Assembly (NCBI RefSeq): GCF_016545825.1 | Contig: NC_052613.1 | Span: 10,602,001 to 10,666,000 of the forward strand | Origin: Eucalyptus grandis | Taxonomy: Eukaryota > Streptophyta > Magnoliopsida > Myrtales > Myrtaceae | DNA: 64,000 nucleotides | Direction: 5' to 3' | Shown: positions 36,490 to 47,737 of the stretch, one piece after another | Position numbering within the stretch: position 1 is the stretch's first letter | How the letters are laid out: each line of letters opens with the position of its first letter | Position numbers and translations under genes: made by a program | Notes under the pieces: generated by a model | The model's database searches: none | What the model saw: only the letters and a program-made list of their open reading frames with translations | What the model was told of the DNA's origin: nothing

Positions 36490-36695
36490 TGATGCCTCGT
36501 TTATTGAACAGATGCTTTGGTTGAGTCACGATGCCTGTGTTTGAGCCTGGATGCCTTGGGTAAGCTAGCCCCAAGATGCCTTGGTGAGCTAGTGTCGGGA
36601 TGTCTTGGTTGAGCCAAGATACCTTGGTAAGCCAAGATGCCTAGCTTGAAGCTAGATGCCTCAATTGAGCCAGGAGGGCCTAGTTGAGCCAAGAC
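36490..36695 (+). repeat. GAGCCAAGATGCCTTGGT minisatellite
   Basis: About eight degenerate copies of (T)TGAGCCAAGATGCCTTGG lie in tandem. Words such as GATGCCTTGG and GAGCCAAGAT(A/G)CC are shared. Confidence 0.7.
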
Positions 36696-38886
36696 AATAG
36701 TAAATGAATTTGCATGAATGCCAGTATATGCATAAATGATATGTTGATATATTTATTGATAAGCCAAAGGTAAGTATACATTGAAGCATGTTACGATGGA
36801 CATTTGCATGTAGTTAAGGATTGCAACAAGTTTGCTATTGATCTACCATTGACATTATTTGCGAGTGTTGTACTTGCTAGGTTTCGATGATGAGATGCTT
36901 TCTTAATAAAGAACTATGAATTTTACTTGTTGAGTTTCCCCAAAACTCATCCCTCTTATTTCAGTCTTGTAGGCATAAAAGTTTCACATCAGTTTTGGGA
37001 GCTGCAGTCATGCTAGAGGAGATAGGATTTCCCTTAACTTATGTAGAAAACTTATACTGTGATGTAAAAAAAAAAGAGGGCCCGTAAAGAAAGGGCTTGT
37101 AAAAGTACCGTTCTGATATAAATTAATGTGTTCTATGTGATATGTGTCCCAATCTTCCAACTATTGTTTGTTCGGGAGGTTATTTGTTCGCGTTTCCGTA
37201 TGTGCATGATAACAATATTAAAAGAATTGGGACGGCAACAAGCCTAGGACGTCGTGAAAATAACCCTTGCCGCTCATGACCTTAAAGATAGAGTTGGGGT
37301 CATGACAGCCGAGGTCGGGCGACCCTCAAGCGACGGTCACCGATGTGCGCAAATTGTTGGCTGGCGGTTGTCAACCTTCAATTAGCTTTCTATGCTGCGG
37401 TTTTCGGAGAAGATGAATAGTAACCGAGGCCAACACTTACATTTTGAAAATGCAACTTTCCAAAGTATCTCGTGACCTGTTTTAGATTAAAAGGCCTTAG
37501 ACCCCTTTGGAGATGCAATTGTATTTTCTCAAAGTTGACCAAAAACATTAACCAAATGCGTTTGCATTTGGCTAAGGGACTTTAGAGTCCCAAAGCCCAT
37601 TGCAAATGATGAACCAAATGGGGTCTGAAACTACTAAAACAACCCAAACTTAAGGGCCAATGCATACCAATGGAGGTAATTTGCTTAATCTTGCTCGAAT
37701 CAACGTTGGTAGTAATACTAATGGCAATGTAGTGAATCAAAACTCTTAATAAACTATGCCATTATTGGAGAATATATGGCCATTTGGCCTAGCACCTCGG
37801 GTAGATAATGCTAGGCCAATTGGCATAGTACCCTAACTTAATGTAGTACCTGCTCTTATAGACCTAATGTTGTTATCAACAATTAAGCTATAGCAGTGCC
37901 TAATCAAGTATGTGCTCTACAAAGGCCAAACATGGTGATCAACAACCAAGTTGTACCTTAGACTTTACTTGGGAAGTAGGGTGCTCCTCTGATTCTTGCA
38001 AAAGATCTGCAGAACCCTCAATTGGTATTCAAGCAAATGTTGTGGCAATATAAGTTCAACTTGTGAAATGTTATACCTGTATGTAGAAAGTCATATCCGG
38101 ACTTGATGAATGCGATATCCTATTGAGGGGTTTCAAGATGTCTAATATTACTCTATTTTCTGGCGAGGATAGCCACTTGACGTTGGAACATATTAGTCAG
38201 TTCATCACACTATATGGTGATGCAAGTCAAGCAAATTGTTGGAAGCTAAGATTGTTCTAGTTATTGCTATCCAAGACTACTTTCACATGGTATACGACAC
38301 TACCGATCAATTTCAATCTCTCATGGGAACAAATGGAAATACAATTTCATTATCAGTTATATCGATCTAGTCCTGACATGTCTACTGCATACCTGTCTAG
38401 TATTAAGCAATAAAACAATGAATAGATAGACCAATATATTCAACCTCAAAGAAAGGAATGTATTTTATTATTGCCAGAGAAGTCCTTTGTCAATATAGCT
38501 TTCAGATTTCTGTAGTTTACCTTGAGAGATAGATTAGAAGGTCGACCATATAACCACCTATTCCAATTGGCAACAAAGGCAATGAGGCATGAAAGCCTAT
38601 TGAAAGAGAAAGAGAAGAAACTTGATAAACATGACATGACCTTTGTAGAAAGGTATGAACCTGAGGATGAGTTGGACTAGGGAGAATATGCTGAGATCAC
38701 CATAATCACGATGGTTATTGACAAGCCATACTAATCATTTCATGTCAAATAACTAGTATCTTTTGCCATGATCATGATGTTCTCCCTCCCTCAACTTTTC
38801 TTTAACTTCAAGTCGAAACTTCTTCACTGCTTACACTTCTCAATAGAATAGAGTAGTAAAAAAAAAGAAATCAATCACTTTAAGAA

Positions 38887-40960
38887 ATGGCTAGAACCAT
38901 GATGATCGAAAGTGGTGTACCTACTTATTTTTGGGCTGAAGCTATTGCCATCACATGCTACACACTCAATAGAATACTATTGAGACATATGTACAAAAGA
39001 CTTTGTATGAAATCTTCAAAGAAAGAAAGCCTACTTTGCATTACTTCCATGTATCCAAATGCAAATGTTTCATTCTCAAGAATACAAATGACGACATCGA
39101 GAAGTTTGATACATAAGCTAATAAAGGTATTTTTCGTGGTTACTCAACTATGAGTAAGGCCTGTTGAGTCTTCAACAAAGATTCAAAGGTAGTAAAAGAA
39201 TCCATAAATGTAAAGTTCAAGGATGATGAAAAAATAAGTGCAAACTAATGACAACAAAGATACTATACAAATATTTGCACCGGTTACTTATAAACAGCAA
39301 CAACCACAACCACCAGTTGATCTTTCAAATCAAGGACAATCTTTAAAAGATTGGAGATTCAAGCCTAAGGATCCTAAGGAGCAGATTATAAGAAAGGCGG
39401 ATGAAGGAATCAAAACTAGATCGTCTCTCAAAAGCATGCTAAACTCCTTTGCTCTCATATCCCAATTCAAGCCTAAGGAAGTAGAAAATGCTCTCAAGGA
39501 TGAGAACTATATTAAAGCTATGCAAGAGGAATTACATCAATTCAAAGTCAACAATTTATGGAAACTGGTTGCAAGACTCAAGGATCAAACAATAGTAGGA
39601 ACCAAATAGGTATTTTGAAATAAACTTGATGAAGCATGTAATGTTATACACAACAAGTCAAGATTAGTTGCTAAAGAATACCTATAGGAGATAGGTATTA
39701 ATTTTGATGAAACTCATGCTCCTATTACTAGATTAGAAGCTATATGTATATTGTTACCTTATGCTTCCTTTCATAATTTTATACTACATCAAATGCATGT
39801 CAAAAGTACATTTCTAAATGGACATATCAAAGAAAAAGTATATGTTGAGCAACCTCTAGGTTTTGAAGAATCAAGAAAATCTAGTAATATCTATCGTCTC
39901 AAGAAGGTGCTATATGGCTAAAACAAGCACCTAGAGCTTGGTACAAAAGAATTTAAGTAACTTTTTGACGGATCATGAATTTGAAAAAAGTAATGTAGAC
40001 ACTACTCTCTTTATGAAAAGGAAAAGTAAAGACTTGCTCATTGTTCAAATATATCTTAATGATATAATTGTTAGAGCCACTAGCGATGTAATGTGTAAGG
40101 ATTTTGCAAACATGATGAAAAATGAGTTCGAGACGAGCCTAATTGGAGAACTAAATTTCTTTCTTGGATTTCAACTCAAGCAAACTCCTGAAGGCATCTT
40201 CATACATCAAACATCAAGAAAAGTATGCAAAGGAAATAGTAAAGAAATTTGGTTTGGAATAATGTAAGAAAATTGAAACATCCATGTCATGCTTTATCAA
40301 GTTGGATAAAGATAAGAAAGTTAAGTTTGTCAACTCCAAACTATATAAAAGTATGATAGGATCATTACTATACTTAATAGCATCTAGACTTGATATTTTA
40401 TTGAGCACTTGCTTGTGTGCTTGTTTTCAATCTAATCCAAATGAATCTCACTTATTAGTTATTAAGCAAATTATTCAATATATCAGATCCACTCCAAAAT
40501 TAGGGATCTAGTATCCCAAAAAATACAAATTTTATATTGCTTGGATACTTGAATGCTAAATTTACAAGTTGTAAGTAAATAAAAAGAGTACATCAAGTAC
40601 TTGCTAACTGCTAGGCAGCATGCTAATCTCTCGATTCTCAAAGAAACAAAATTCAGTTGCTCTTTCAACCACTGAGTCTGAATACATTGTTCTCGAAAGT
40701 TGTTTCGCACAACTTATTTGCATGAAACAACAACTCAGTGATTTCGGAGAAGAGGGAGAATATATTCCTATTATGTGTGACAATAATAGTGCTATAAATC
40801 TTGCCAAGAATCCAAACTTATACTCAAGAGCAAAACATATCGAGGTAAGGCATCACTTCATTATAGATCATGTTAGCAATGGTGAAATCTATATATAATT
40901 TGTAGAATCAAAACATCAGTTAACAGACATTTTCACCAAGCCGCTAGATAAGCTAGCCTT
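38887..40960 (+). pseudogene. Sirevirus pol remnant (integrase end, RT, RNase H)
   Basis: Motifs seen in three frames: FWAEAIAITCYTLNR (integrase C-part), AMQEELHQFKVNNLWKLV then a GTK, SRLVAKEYL, ETHAPITRLEAI, KSTFLNGHIKEKVYVEQPLG, VQIYLNDIIVRATS (the YVDD position reads YLND), LNFFLGFQLKQTPEGIF, and RNase H VALSTTESEYIVLESC, DNNSAINLAKNPN and RAKHIEVRHHF. The changed catalytic motif and stops make it inactive. Confidence 0.8.
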
Positions 40961-41418
40961 CGAATACATTTGTGGTGAATTGGGGAATATGCAATGCAAT
41001 GGAATAATTTTCTCCACGTAATGTGTCAATTTTGTCAAAAACATCGAGTACAATAGAAACTACAGGTATGCACCTATTGTCTTATTTCAAAAAAGTTACC
41101 ATTACAGTACTATATTATTACCGTTTTGACTACCTATACACTCTATCTAGGGTTGTTACGTTTGTTCAACATAATTTATAAGCATAATTTTACTACCTCT
41201 TTAATCAATTAAATTTGAATACCAAACAATTATGGATAAGAAAGTTACCGTTGAAAGACAACAACTAACTCTCTCTATGTGAAATATACTACTCCTATTT
41301 ATAAAGAAACAATGCTTACTTTCTTACTCACGCTACTCATATTCTCTCGTATTCTTTCCTACACCATCTACTCAAAATTCTTGCTCTTTTACACACATTC
41401 TCTCTACACTCAAAAACC

Positions 41419-42100
41419 ATGGCACCCAAAACTCGTCCTACTTCTAAGGTTGTAAGAAAATCCTATTGTACTACTAGCCAAACGTCCAGAACCTATAAAA
41501 AGGAGGTCACCCAATAGGAAGAATCACTTGAGCCCACTCAAAGTTAAAGTGTGACTCAAGCTGATGAATCAACTACTACTAGCACCATTTTGCCCATGAC
41601 AATAGAGAAGGGAGCGCCCATAGGAAAAACACTAGAATCATGGCTGCCAGAAGAAAAGGATACATGCACTGTACCACCTATAGCACCACTAGTTATAGTC
41701 AATCCATCACCATTAGCTGCCCAATCTCTTCTAGGAGACCTGCTAAAAAGCTTAGCTACTCTATGGAAATCCATGGATTGAAACTAGATAAACTTCTAAA
41801 GTTTGAAACCACAAACTTGCAAGCCCTACAAATTGAACAAGCTTTGATAGCTTAAGAAAAGCCAGCCGCTAAACCATCACATTCAGCTGCTCAAGCCTCT
41901 CAGCTCTCTCAACCCTCACCTAAAAAATCCTCAACTAAAGAGGAAAGCACCTCTGAACCCGTCGTTGCCAAGGACAAAGGTAAACAAGTCATCAAAGAGA
42001 TAGAAGTGTTGAGACTAACAATACAACCTAAAGGAGGTGAATATGTTGTTGTCAAACATAGATGATCTTTTTGCGGAAATTAGTTGATTGCCAAGTAAAG
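41419..42100 (+). pseudogene. Sirevirus env-like region remnant
   Basis: After pol, a frame opens MAPKTRPTSKVVRKS and is followed by Ser/Pro/Thr-rich pieces (41551-41781; later SQPSPKKSSTKEESTSEP). Position and composition fit the extra ORF of Sireviruses. It is broken by stops. Confidence 0.5.
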
Positions 42101-42375
42101 ATCACCTTATCTTGATGTTAATGTAGATACTCACTAATTGGATGCCAATGTATATAAGAAGATGAATATAGTGGAACACGGAAGAACTTTCATGCAGTCA
42201 TGCTCTATCTTGCTAAAGATCACCTAAGTTCGCATATCCAAAGCACTATTGCAAAATATCCTAAGGAGATCCTCTTTTTCTTTTTCTTTTTTTAATTATT
42301 CAAACTACTTCAAACAATTTTTATCACTCTTTCACATCTGTGGAATAGTTTTGTCATCATAAAAAAATTAGGGAT

Positions 42376-43390
42376 TGTTGGAGAAAACATTTTCAAGTGA
42401 TTTTGATAATGTCCAAACTATCCTTAGTATATTACTTACTATAATGTATGAAGATATCTATTCCAAAGAATTATGAAATATATGTGGGTGATTCATTGGA
42501 AAGAAGTTCGCAAATGTCCTGTTATGATAAACAATACCAATCGACCTAAAAGATCAGCTATTGATGATGTTTACATTAAAGCCGTAAAGATCAAGTTGAT
42601 GGTGATGTGACAACTAAGTAAATATGATGATGTTTGTTGGGTCAGCTAAGTAGCCATTAAAAGACTTGGATTCACACAGCAGCAGAATCTAGATAAAGCA
42701 TGTAGTAAAGTAGCTAGGCTGTTTGACAAGTCAGCCAGAGACTGTAGTGAGAAGACAATAGCAGTTGTCGCTTTTGGTTAGCCTATAGAAGTTCAAGGAA
42801 AGAAACTGTATGGGAAGTATCTTTCCTGGATAGTAGCTCAACGGAAACTCTTCAACAATGATCTACTTCTCTAATTCATTTTCAATGGATAGATTGGGGA
42901 AAAGTATAAAAGAGAAGACCACGAAGAACCAAGAGAATGTGTAATATATACAAGATCAAGAAGCCTACCTACCGTTGTTCTTAGCTATAAGTTTTCTATT
43001 GCACTATTTTGATATTCATTCTGTTTGGCAATTGTGCAAAGGATCAAGTATATAAGCGTAAAAGTAGTAACTAAGTCTAGATGGTGATATCTATCGTGTA
43101 AAGGATCAATGCTAGTTGTTTGTAACTTTTCAAGTAGATTGTTAGTAGAATTCAGCCCGTCTTGAGGTAGTTAGTCTAAAGAGTGGACATAGGCTTGTGG
43201 ATAAACACAAACCACCATAATTCTTTGTGTCCCACTATTTACATACATTGACATATAGCTAGTTAGTGTTTTCTCAAACATTAGGTTGAGCTAATCTTTA
43301 TTTAGTGACTAGCTAATTTTCGTAAAAGATCATCAAAGTTTGAAAACAACTTATTCACCTCTCTCTAGGTTGTATTATTAGCCACCAACA
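42376..43390 (+). repeat. Sirevirus 3' LTR
   Basis: It begins TGTTGGAGAAAACATTTTC after an A-rich/TTAGGGAT tract and ends TTCACCTCTCTCTAGGTTG... to CCACCAACA, matching the ends of the two minus-strand LTRs at 51144 and 55752 in style. 1015 bp. Confidence 0.7.
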
Positions 43391-44600
43391 TCTTGGACTT
43401 GCCAACTCTTAAGGCTTTGCAAGCCATGGTCGAAAACAACCAAGAACTCATCAAAGTCCCCTTAGAATAAATGAGTGGTAGGAAGATCAAGTAGTTCTAT
43501 TGTAGCCATGAAAAGCACCCCGAGATCTACAAATCTAGAATCAAGAACACATCTAAATGAGTGAAAGAGATTTGCGCACCTGATTTGGAATCCATCATTC
43601 ACGATGCGGAATTGGGACAATCCAAAGCTCAAATGCTTCTCCTCTATTACATTCTCTATCACTAGCTCAATGAGACTACCCCTCACCTTTAGCATTCTAT
43701 AAATGCTCCTTATATGAGAATAATTGTATGTCACGATTATAGGAGAGACTTGAGTATTATTTATAGAGTTTCCAGCCAGGCTCAACTTGGCCTATACTAG
43801 CCAGCCCCATATTAAACTAATTAAGAAACATTATATCTCATCTTATTAGATAAATTCCATAAAATGGTAAATTAAAATATTAATTAATGTAACCCACATA
43901 AAAAAAAACTCTTGCTTACGCATCCTTCATTAGTGTGAGGATCTCTTCTTGAACATCAAGGTTGGAAATGATATATGCATCATTGAAGGAGAGAAGGTTG
44001 GTCAACCTTTTCCAAAGGGAAATGAACTCACTGGTGAAAGAAGAAGCGTTAGAAGTAGATCAAGAAGGAGAAGAAATCATGACTAGAGATGAGCAAGTGT
44101 TTGAAAATTAGAAGGAAATCTATGTTGGTAAGTGGATGTGGTCTTTAGATCACAAGTACAATTTATATGAACCGCATTGATGGAAGTTAAAACAATGTGG
44201 TGTAGTATTAAAGGACATGTGTAAATAGGCGTTATAATCATTGATAAAGCCCTATCGACAGGAGATGAACGTCGTGACATCGCATTAAATGACGTGCATG
44301 AACAAGAGTGAATAAGTGGAGGGTGATTGGTTATATCTGATCATCAACTTTCATCCTTAAATACCATATGCAGAAATCCACTTCAAGGAAAGGAAAACCC
44401 TTGAGGCGTGAAGGCTCGATGGTCCAAACATCTACAATAGAGGACCTCTGAATTAGAAGTAACTCCTTACTTCCTTGAGGGAAACAAGGCATAAAGAAAA
44501 TTGGGACTCAAAAAGTGATTTTTAAGGCAAGATTCAAGAATGGTTGTGTTGGGGTAATCATCAATCACGTTTAGAAGATCAAGGTAACAATTTTCTTGAT
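43391..44600. other. Residual internal gypsy sequence, unassigned
   Basis: The start reads TNILDLPTLKALQAMVENN then QELIKVPLE before a stop, and may be gypsy polyprotein. A minus-strand open frame at 43462-43785 has no motif. Nothing else is recognised. Confidence 0.35.
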
Positions 44601-44605
44601 GTTCA

Positions 44606-45183
44606 TGTTACGTGTGAGTGGTGTTAAAGAAGTTCCACATTTGAGAACTATTGTGATGTTGGGCAATCAAAATATCCTAGTTGGCCTATAACTCATTGAC
44701 TTAGACTTTTAAATGAAGGTGAGTCCAATTGGATATGTTGACGAGCTCAAATTTGAGCTCCCTCTTGGCAATCTCCCCAAGTGAAGTTACCGAATTTCTG
44801 CTGCACATTCCCAACAAATGATATTAGAGCCTATGGTTGCAGTTTTTGGACAGGTGAACATTGTGATGTAGTTATGTGGGCCTGTAGAAAGTTGATGTAG
44901 ATGGATGCCCGAATTAAGGGAAGAGCATATCTAACACTAAACTCACATGTGGGGGGAAGATTGTTAGGATACACGTGTAAGTGAGTTGTGTTAGAGAAAT
45001 TCCATATAAGAGAATTGATATGGTGTAGAGCAGTTTATATATTTTACTTGGTTCATAACTCATTGACTTAAGCTTTTAAATGAATATTGATGTAAATGGA
45101 TATATTGACGAGCTCATATTTTGGTTCCCTCTTGAAGATATCCTTGGAAGAAGGTATTGGACTTCTACTGTATGCTCCCGATA
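44606..45183 (+). mobile_element. TRIM (miniature LTR retrotransposon)
   Basis: The 5' LTR 44606-44816 (TGTTACGTGTGAG to CCAACA) and 3' LTR 44962-45183 (TGTTAGGATACACGTG to CCCGATA) share CATAACTCATTGACTTA and ATATNTTGACGAGCTCA. Between them is a 145-bp core with a primer-binding-like TGATATTAGAGCC (44819-44831) and a GTGGGGGGAAGAT polypurine tract. The whole is flanked by an exact GTTCA at 44601-44605 and 45184-45188. There is no coding capacity, as expected for TRIMs. Confidence 0.88.
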
Positions 45184-45562
45184 GTTCATCCTTCCGTAAG
45201 CTGTCAAACTTGGCAATATAATATGGAGGAAAATACTTAGGAGAATCAAGAGCCATAGAGAATAGTGGAGTCTTAGACGTAGAGAAGGTTTTAGACCAGA
45301 CAAGAGGTTAGGGATAAGGCTAGACACGAAGGAAGTATAAAATTCAAATCTTTTTTTGAATATATGCTTTCTAGGAATGTACAGCAATTCAGAAAATGCT
45401 GATTCGAAGAAATACAATCCATAACGATAACGAGTCACACGAAGGGTCAATCAAGGCAACATGTCTAAACACTATGTGCTAGCCGATTGCGCCACGCAGA
45501 GTACGAAGGGTTAGAGGGACAATACGCATCCTAGTATGATTTGCAGGGCAGAAGTGCGCACA

Positions 45563-46408
45563 TGATTAATGTGTGAACATTGTCATGCACATGATGCATT
45601 GTCGACAACCACGGGGACCAACATTGATATTAGTGCACATCGATAGCATGCTTTGATACAATAACAATGGTTAATGATTATCGATAGAGGTACTAATGAG
45701 TAAGGAGCAATAAACCATCAAGGTCTTTGAATGCATGGGAAGCATCGGGATACAATTACAAATCCAAGGTCACTAGGGGACAAAGCAATTGAGATCATAA
45801 AGCAATCAACATGCATTTTTTGAGGAAAGAGCATCGCTCCAGAACAATAGCATGAGATAATGAGAGCATGGGCACAAGACTTTCGGAAGTGAAGAATATA
45901 GATGCAATCGCAGGAAACCGATTGGGATGGATGCAACCGCTGAAAATCTTTCGAGGATAGTTACCACAAGACCACTATAAATATCGTGATTCTTTTATTG
46001 AATAGCCCGCCGACCAAATCAAACAAGTTCACTATCTTTCAGTATGTTTACTTTCCTGCATTATATTTTTATTTTCCAAATTCACATAGTTGATTAAATT
46101 TTGGCGTGTTTCTCAGTTGTAACTTCCAAGATTCGCGTTGTCAACTAAATTCCAATACATTTTGTTTACATCTAGTTACATCATAGATTCTGTATGTTCC
46201 ACACATTGTCGTCAATTGAATTCCAACAAGGTTGGGTTTGTATAGTCATGCTCTAATCAAAGCTGTTGATTCCTTAACACCTATGATATCTTCTTCTTTT
46301 TTCGTAAGGGTTAACAACTATGATATTTCATATATGGGGTTTCCTATAATTAAAAGTCGAAGAAAGATTTTGAATGAAAGATATTTAGTAGCGAAAGAAA
46401 TTTCGGTA
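45563..46408 (+). repeat. gypsy 3' LTR
   Basis: 846 bp, TGATTAATGTGTG to TTTCGGTA, TATAAATA at 45976-45983, followed by AAACA at 46409-46413. Partner of the 5' LTR at 32374-33335. Confidence 0.8.
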
Positions 46409-46413
46409 AAACA

Positions 46414-47225
46414 GATGCTGACTCAATTTCGTCAAGAAGTACAGTACTCTCGATTCTATTGAGTTTATTGCAAAACTCATCCTGATGGAATCACGCGTAT
46501 CTTTCAAAAAGTAGAAGGATAAGCCGAAAGTATCTATGAACAGTTTGACACCTCAAATCCCTTTCCGACGTGTGAAATGATCTTTAGCATAACCTTCGAA
46601 GTAATTTATCTGCCTAACTTAAGAAAACCCGATCTTTTCTATAACACCAATAATGCTTTTGAAACAAACATCTGTAAAATCGTCTGGCTTTGATCTTCAA
46701 GCCTTATGAACTATGCATAATACATTGTTCGATATTCCTACAACTCTAAGTGCAGATGAACTCATCTTTGGACCCTTATCTGAAATTTAACTCCCTTCTT
46801 ACCTATTTCTTTTACATTTATACACAAGTAGATTCCCTGATCATAGAAGAAATTGTTGACACCGATCAAAATGATTGTTGGAAAAGAGAGTACAACTGCC
46901 AACCTAATTTAATACTTGTTACAGCTGGTAAATTAGGTCATCGCACGAGTGGCTTGCACAAAGTTCAAGTTTTGTCCTTTTCTCCTTTTTGAAATGCAAC
47001 AATGAAAATTTTCCAATTTTGAAGAGTTGGAGGAAACCATATCATTTAGTGATTGCCCCGGAATTGTCCATGTCCACACATACTTTAAATAAAGGATCAA
47101 ATTTATAAATTTTAATGGAAGTTTGCCATTGGTTGAGATCAAAATGTTAGGTGGAAAAAGGGCACACAGCAGGCTTTATGCACACGAGGCTTAAAACTGT
47201 GGCAGTCCTCGCGATTACTCTTCAA
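46414..47225. other. Spacer upstream of MIR858
   Basis: A frame from about 46410 to 46690 reads through with two stops (VEG/AESIYEQFDTSNPFP, then ITFEVIYLPNLRKPDLF). It may be an old coding relic, but I recognise no family. Confidence 0.35.
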
Positions 47226-47234
47226 CGAGAGCCC

Positions 47235-47279
47235 TATAAACTCTATCTCACTCTCTCTATCTCTCTCTCTCTCTCTCTC
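47235..47279 (+). promoter_or_regulatory. Putative MIR858 core promoter and CT tract
   Basis: A clean TATAAA at 47235-47240 (GCCCTATAAACTC) is followed 10-40 bp downstream by a CT microsatellite (47251-47279), where transcription would start. The arrangement resembles the CT-rich leaders of both MYB genes here. Promoter use is inferred. Confidence 0.6.
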
Positions 47280-47372
47280 GAGCACAGCTACCCTTGAAAA
47301 TCTAGGTTCGAACCCTCCATTCTCTCTCTCCCTCCCTCTCCTTCGACACCCCCACCCCCATCTGAAAGTCAA

Positions 47373-47570
47373 ATGCTCCTCTCTAATGGACAGTCAAACC
47401 CTCCGTGTTTCTATAAGATAGGTGAAGTTCTCACCGATCAAAATGAGCTCCTGTTCAAACTCTTTTTTATTATCATTGGCATGCCCTTACTCAAATTCCA
47501 TCGTGTTCATTTTCGTTTGGAGAGTTTCCATTGGTTTGATGGAAGACTTAGCTTGAAAGTCTTTCCCTAA
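47373..47570 (+). CDS. Leader ORF of the MIR858 transcript (65 codons)
   Basis: An ATG-started frame, MLLSNGQSNPPCFYK and onward to a stop, lies between the putative start site and the hairpin, ending 54 nt before the stem. A peptide-coding primary transcript (miPEP858a) is known for Arabidopsis MIR858a. I see no evidence beyond position that this frame is translated or related to it. Confidence 0.25.
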   Translation: MLLSNGQSNPPCFYKIGEVLTDQNELLFKLFFIIIGMPLLKFHRVHFRLESFHWFDGRLSLKVFP

Positions 47571-47673
47571 ATGGGAAAAAATGTCTTCTTTCATGCGCTT
47601 TTAATTCATCCGTGAGAGTGGTTTCCATGCTGTCTCTTGGCGAGTGAACAGTTGGCTTGGGGGTGATCCTTTA

Positions 47674-47694
47674 TTTCGTTGTCTGTTCGACCTT
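47674..47694 (+). ncRNA. Mature miR858
   Basis: The 21 nt start TTTCGTTG and end TTCGACCTT. This equals my recollection of Arabidopsis miR858a, and the frame shifted by one equals miR858b. The antisense spells the MYB R3 codons for G-R-T-D-N-E. Its surroundings show no other MYB residues, so it is not a MYB pseudogene read backwards. Confidence 0.88.
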
Positions 47695-47737
47695 GAACTT
47701 TTCTTGAGCTTCATCTGGCGCATGCTATTTTTCTGAG

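Larger units (their letters stand above)
34215..37307 (+). repeat. Solo LTR, 3.1 kb, inside the MITE
   Basis: It begins TGTAATATCC and ends GGGTCATGACA, with ACCGA at 34210-34214 and GCCGA at 37308-37312 as a near-matching 5-bp duplication. A TATAAATA box lies at 35526-35533 followed by a CT-rich downstream region. There is no gag or pol inside, so it is an LTR-LTR recombination product. Open frames at 35821-36292 are by-products of internal tandem repetition. Confidence 0.7.
33859..37625. mobile_element. Harbinger/Tourist-like MITE carrying a solo LTR
   Basis: Flanked by TGA at 33856-33858 and 37626-37628. The left end GGCCC...AGTTTGGCTTTAGGGG and the inverted right end GACCCCATTTGGTTCATC match the 29270 copy. 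Without the inserted LTR the element would be about 670 bp, as expected. The interior GGTCGGGCGACCC and CGACGGTCACCGATGT words occur on both sides of the LTR. Confidence 0.7.
33600..38740 (+). pseudogene. gypsy gag remnant interrupted by MITE
   Basis: The first part (33620-33858) reads MANYLAQHIVNVVKPMI and on to the MITE border. After the MITE, about 38135-38600 shows the retrotransposon gag core in broken frames: LTLEHISQFITLYGD, a W near KLRLF, TFTWYTTLP followed by SWEQM and FHYQLYR, then SPDMSTAYLSSIKQ. These are hallmarks of the Retrotrans_gag domain. Stops and frameshifts make it non-functional. Confidence 0.7.
38765..43390 (+). mobile_element. Sirevirus-type Ty1/copia fragment with 3' LTR
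   Basis: The order is end of integrase (MARTMMIESGVPTYFWAEA), reverse transcriptase, RNase H, env-like region and 3' LTR. The 5' LTR, gag and protease are missing. Frameshifts and stops occur throughout. An extra open region after pol plus an LTR starting TGTTGGAGAAAAC fit the Sirevirus lineage. The left border is approximate. Confidence 0.75.
32374..46408 (+). mobile_element. Full-span Ty3/gypsy LTR retrotransposon, heavily nested
   Basis: The 5' LTR (32374-33335) and 3' LTR (45563-46408) are related along their length and share a TATAAATA box. The whole is flanked by AAACA at 32369-32373 and 46409-46413, so both LTRs belong to one insertion. A primer-binding-like TTTGGCACATCTAGTGGG lies just after the 5' LTR, then a gag remnant. 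No pol of its own remains. Inserted within it are a MITE carrying a solo LTR, a Sirevirus fragment and a TRIM. Confidence 0.8.

Noticed and set aside
46232..46690. Broken frame spanning the gypsy 3' LTR end and flank
   Set aside because: Crosses a defined LTR/target-duplication border, so it cannot be one ancestral gene; the flank part has two stops and no family match.
47644..47666. Segment directly upstream of miR858 as its star strand
   Set aside because: It pairs at only about half the positions and would leave a loop of a few bases. The segment at 48795-48816 pairs completely, and the upstream segment instead pairs with 48833-48850.
47640..47720. miR858 match as an antisense MYB pseudogene
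   Set aside because: Only about 27 nt resemble MYB codons; the residues on either side do not, and an inverted partner arm exists.
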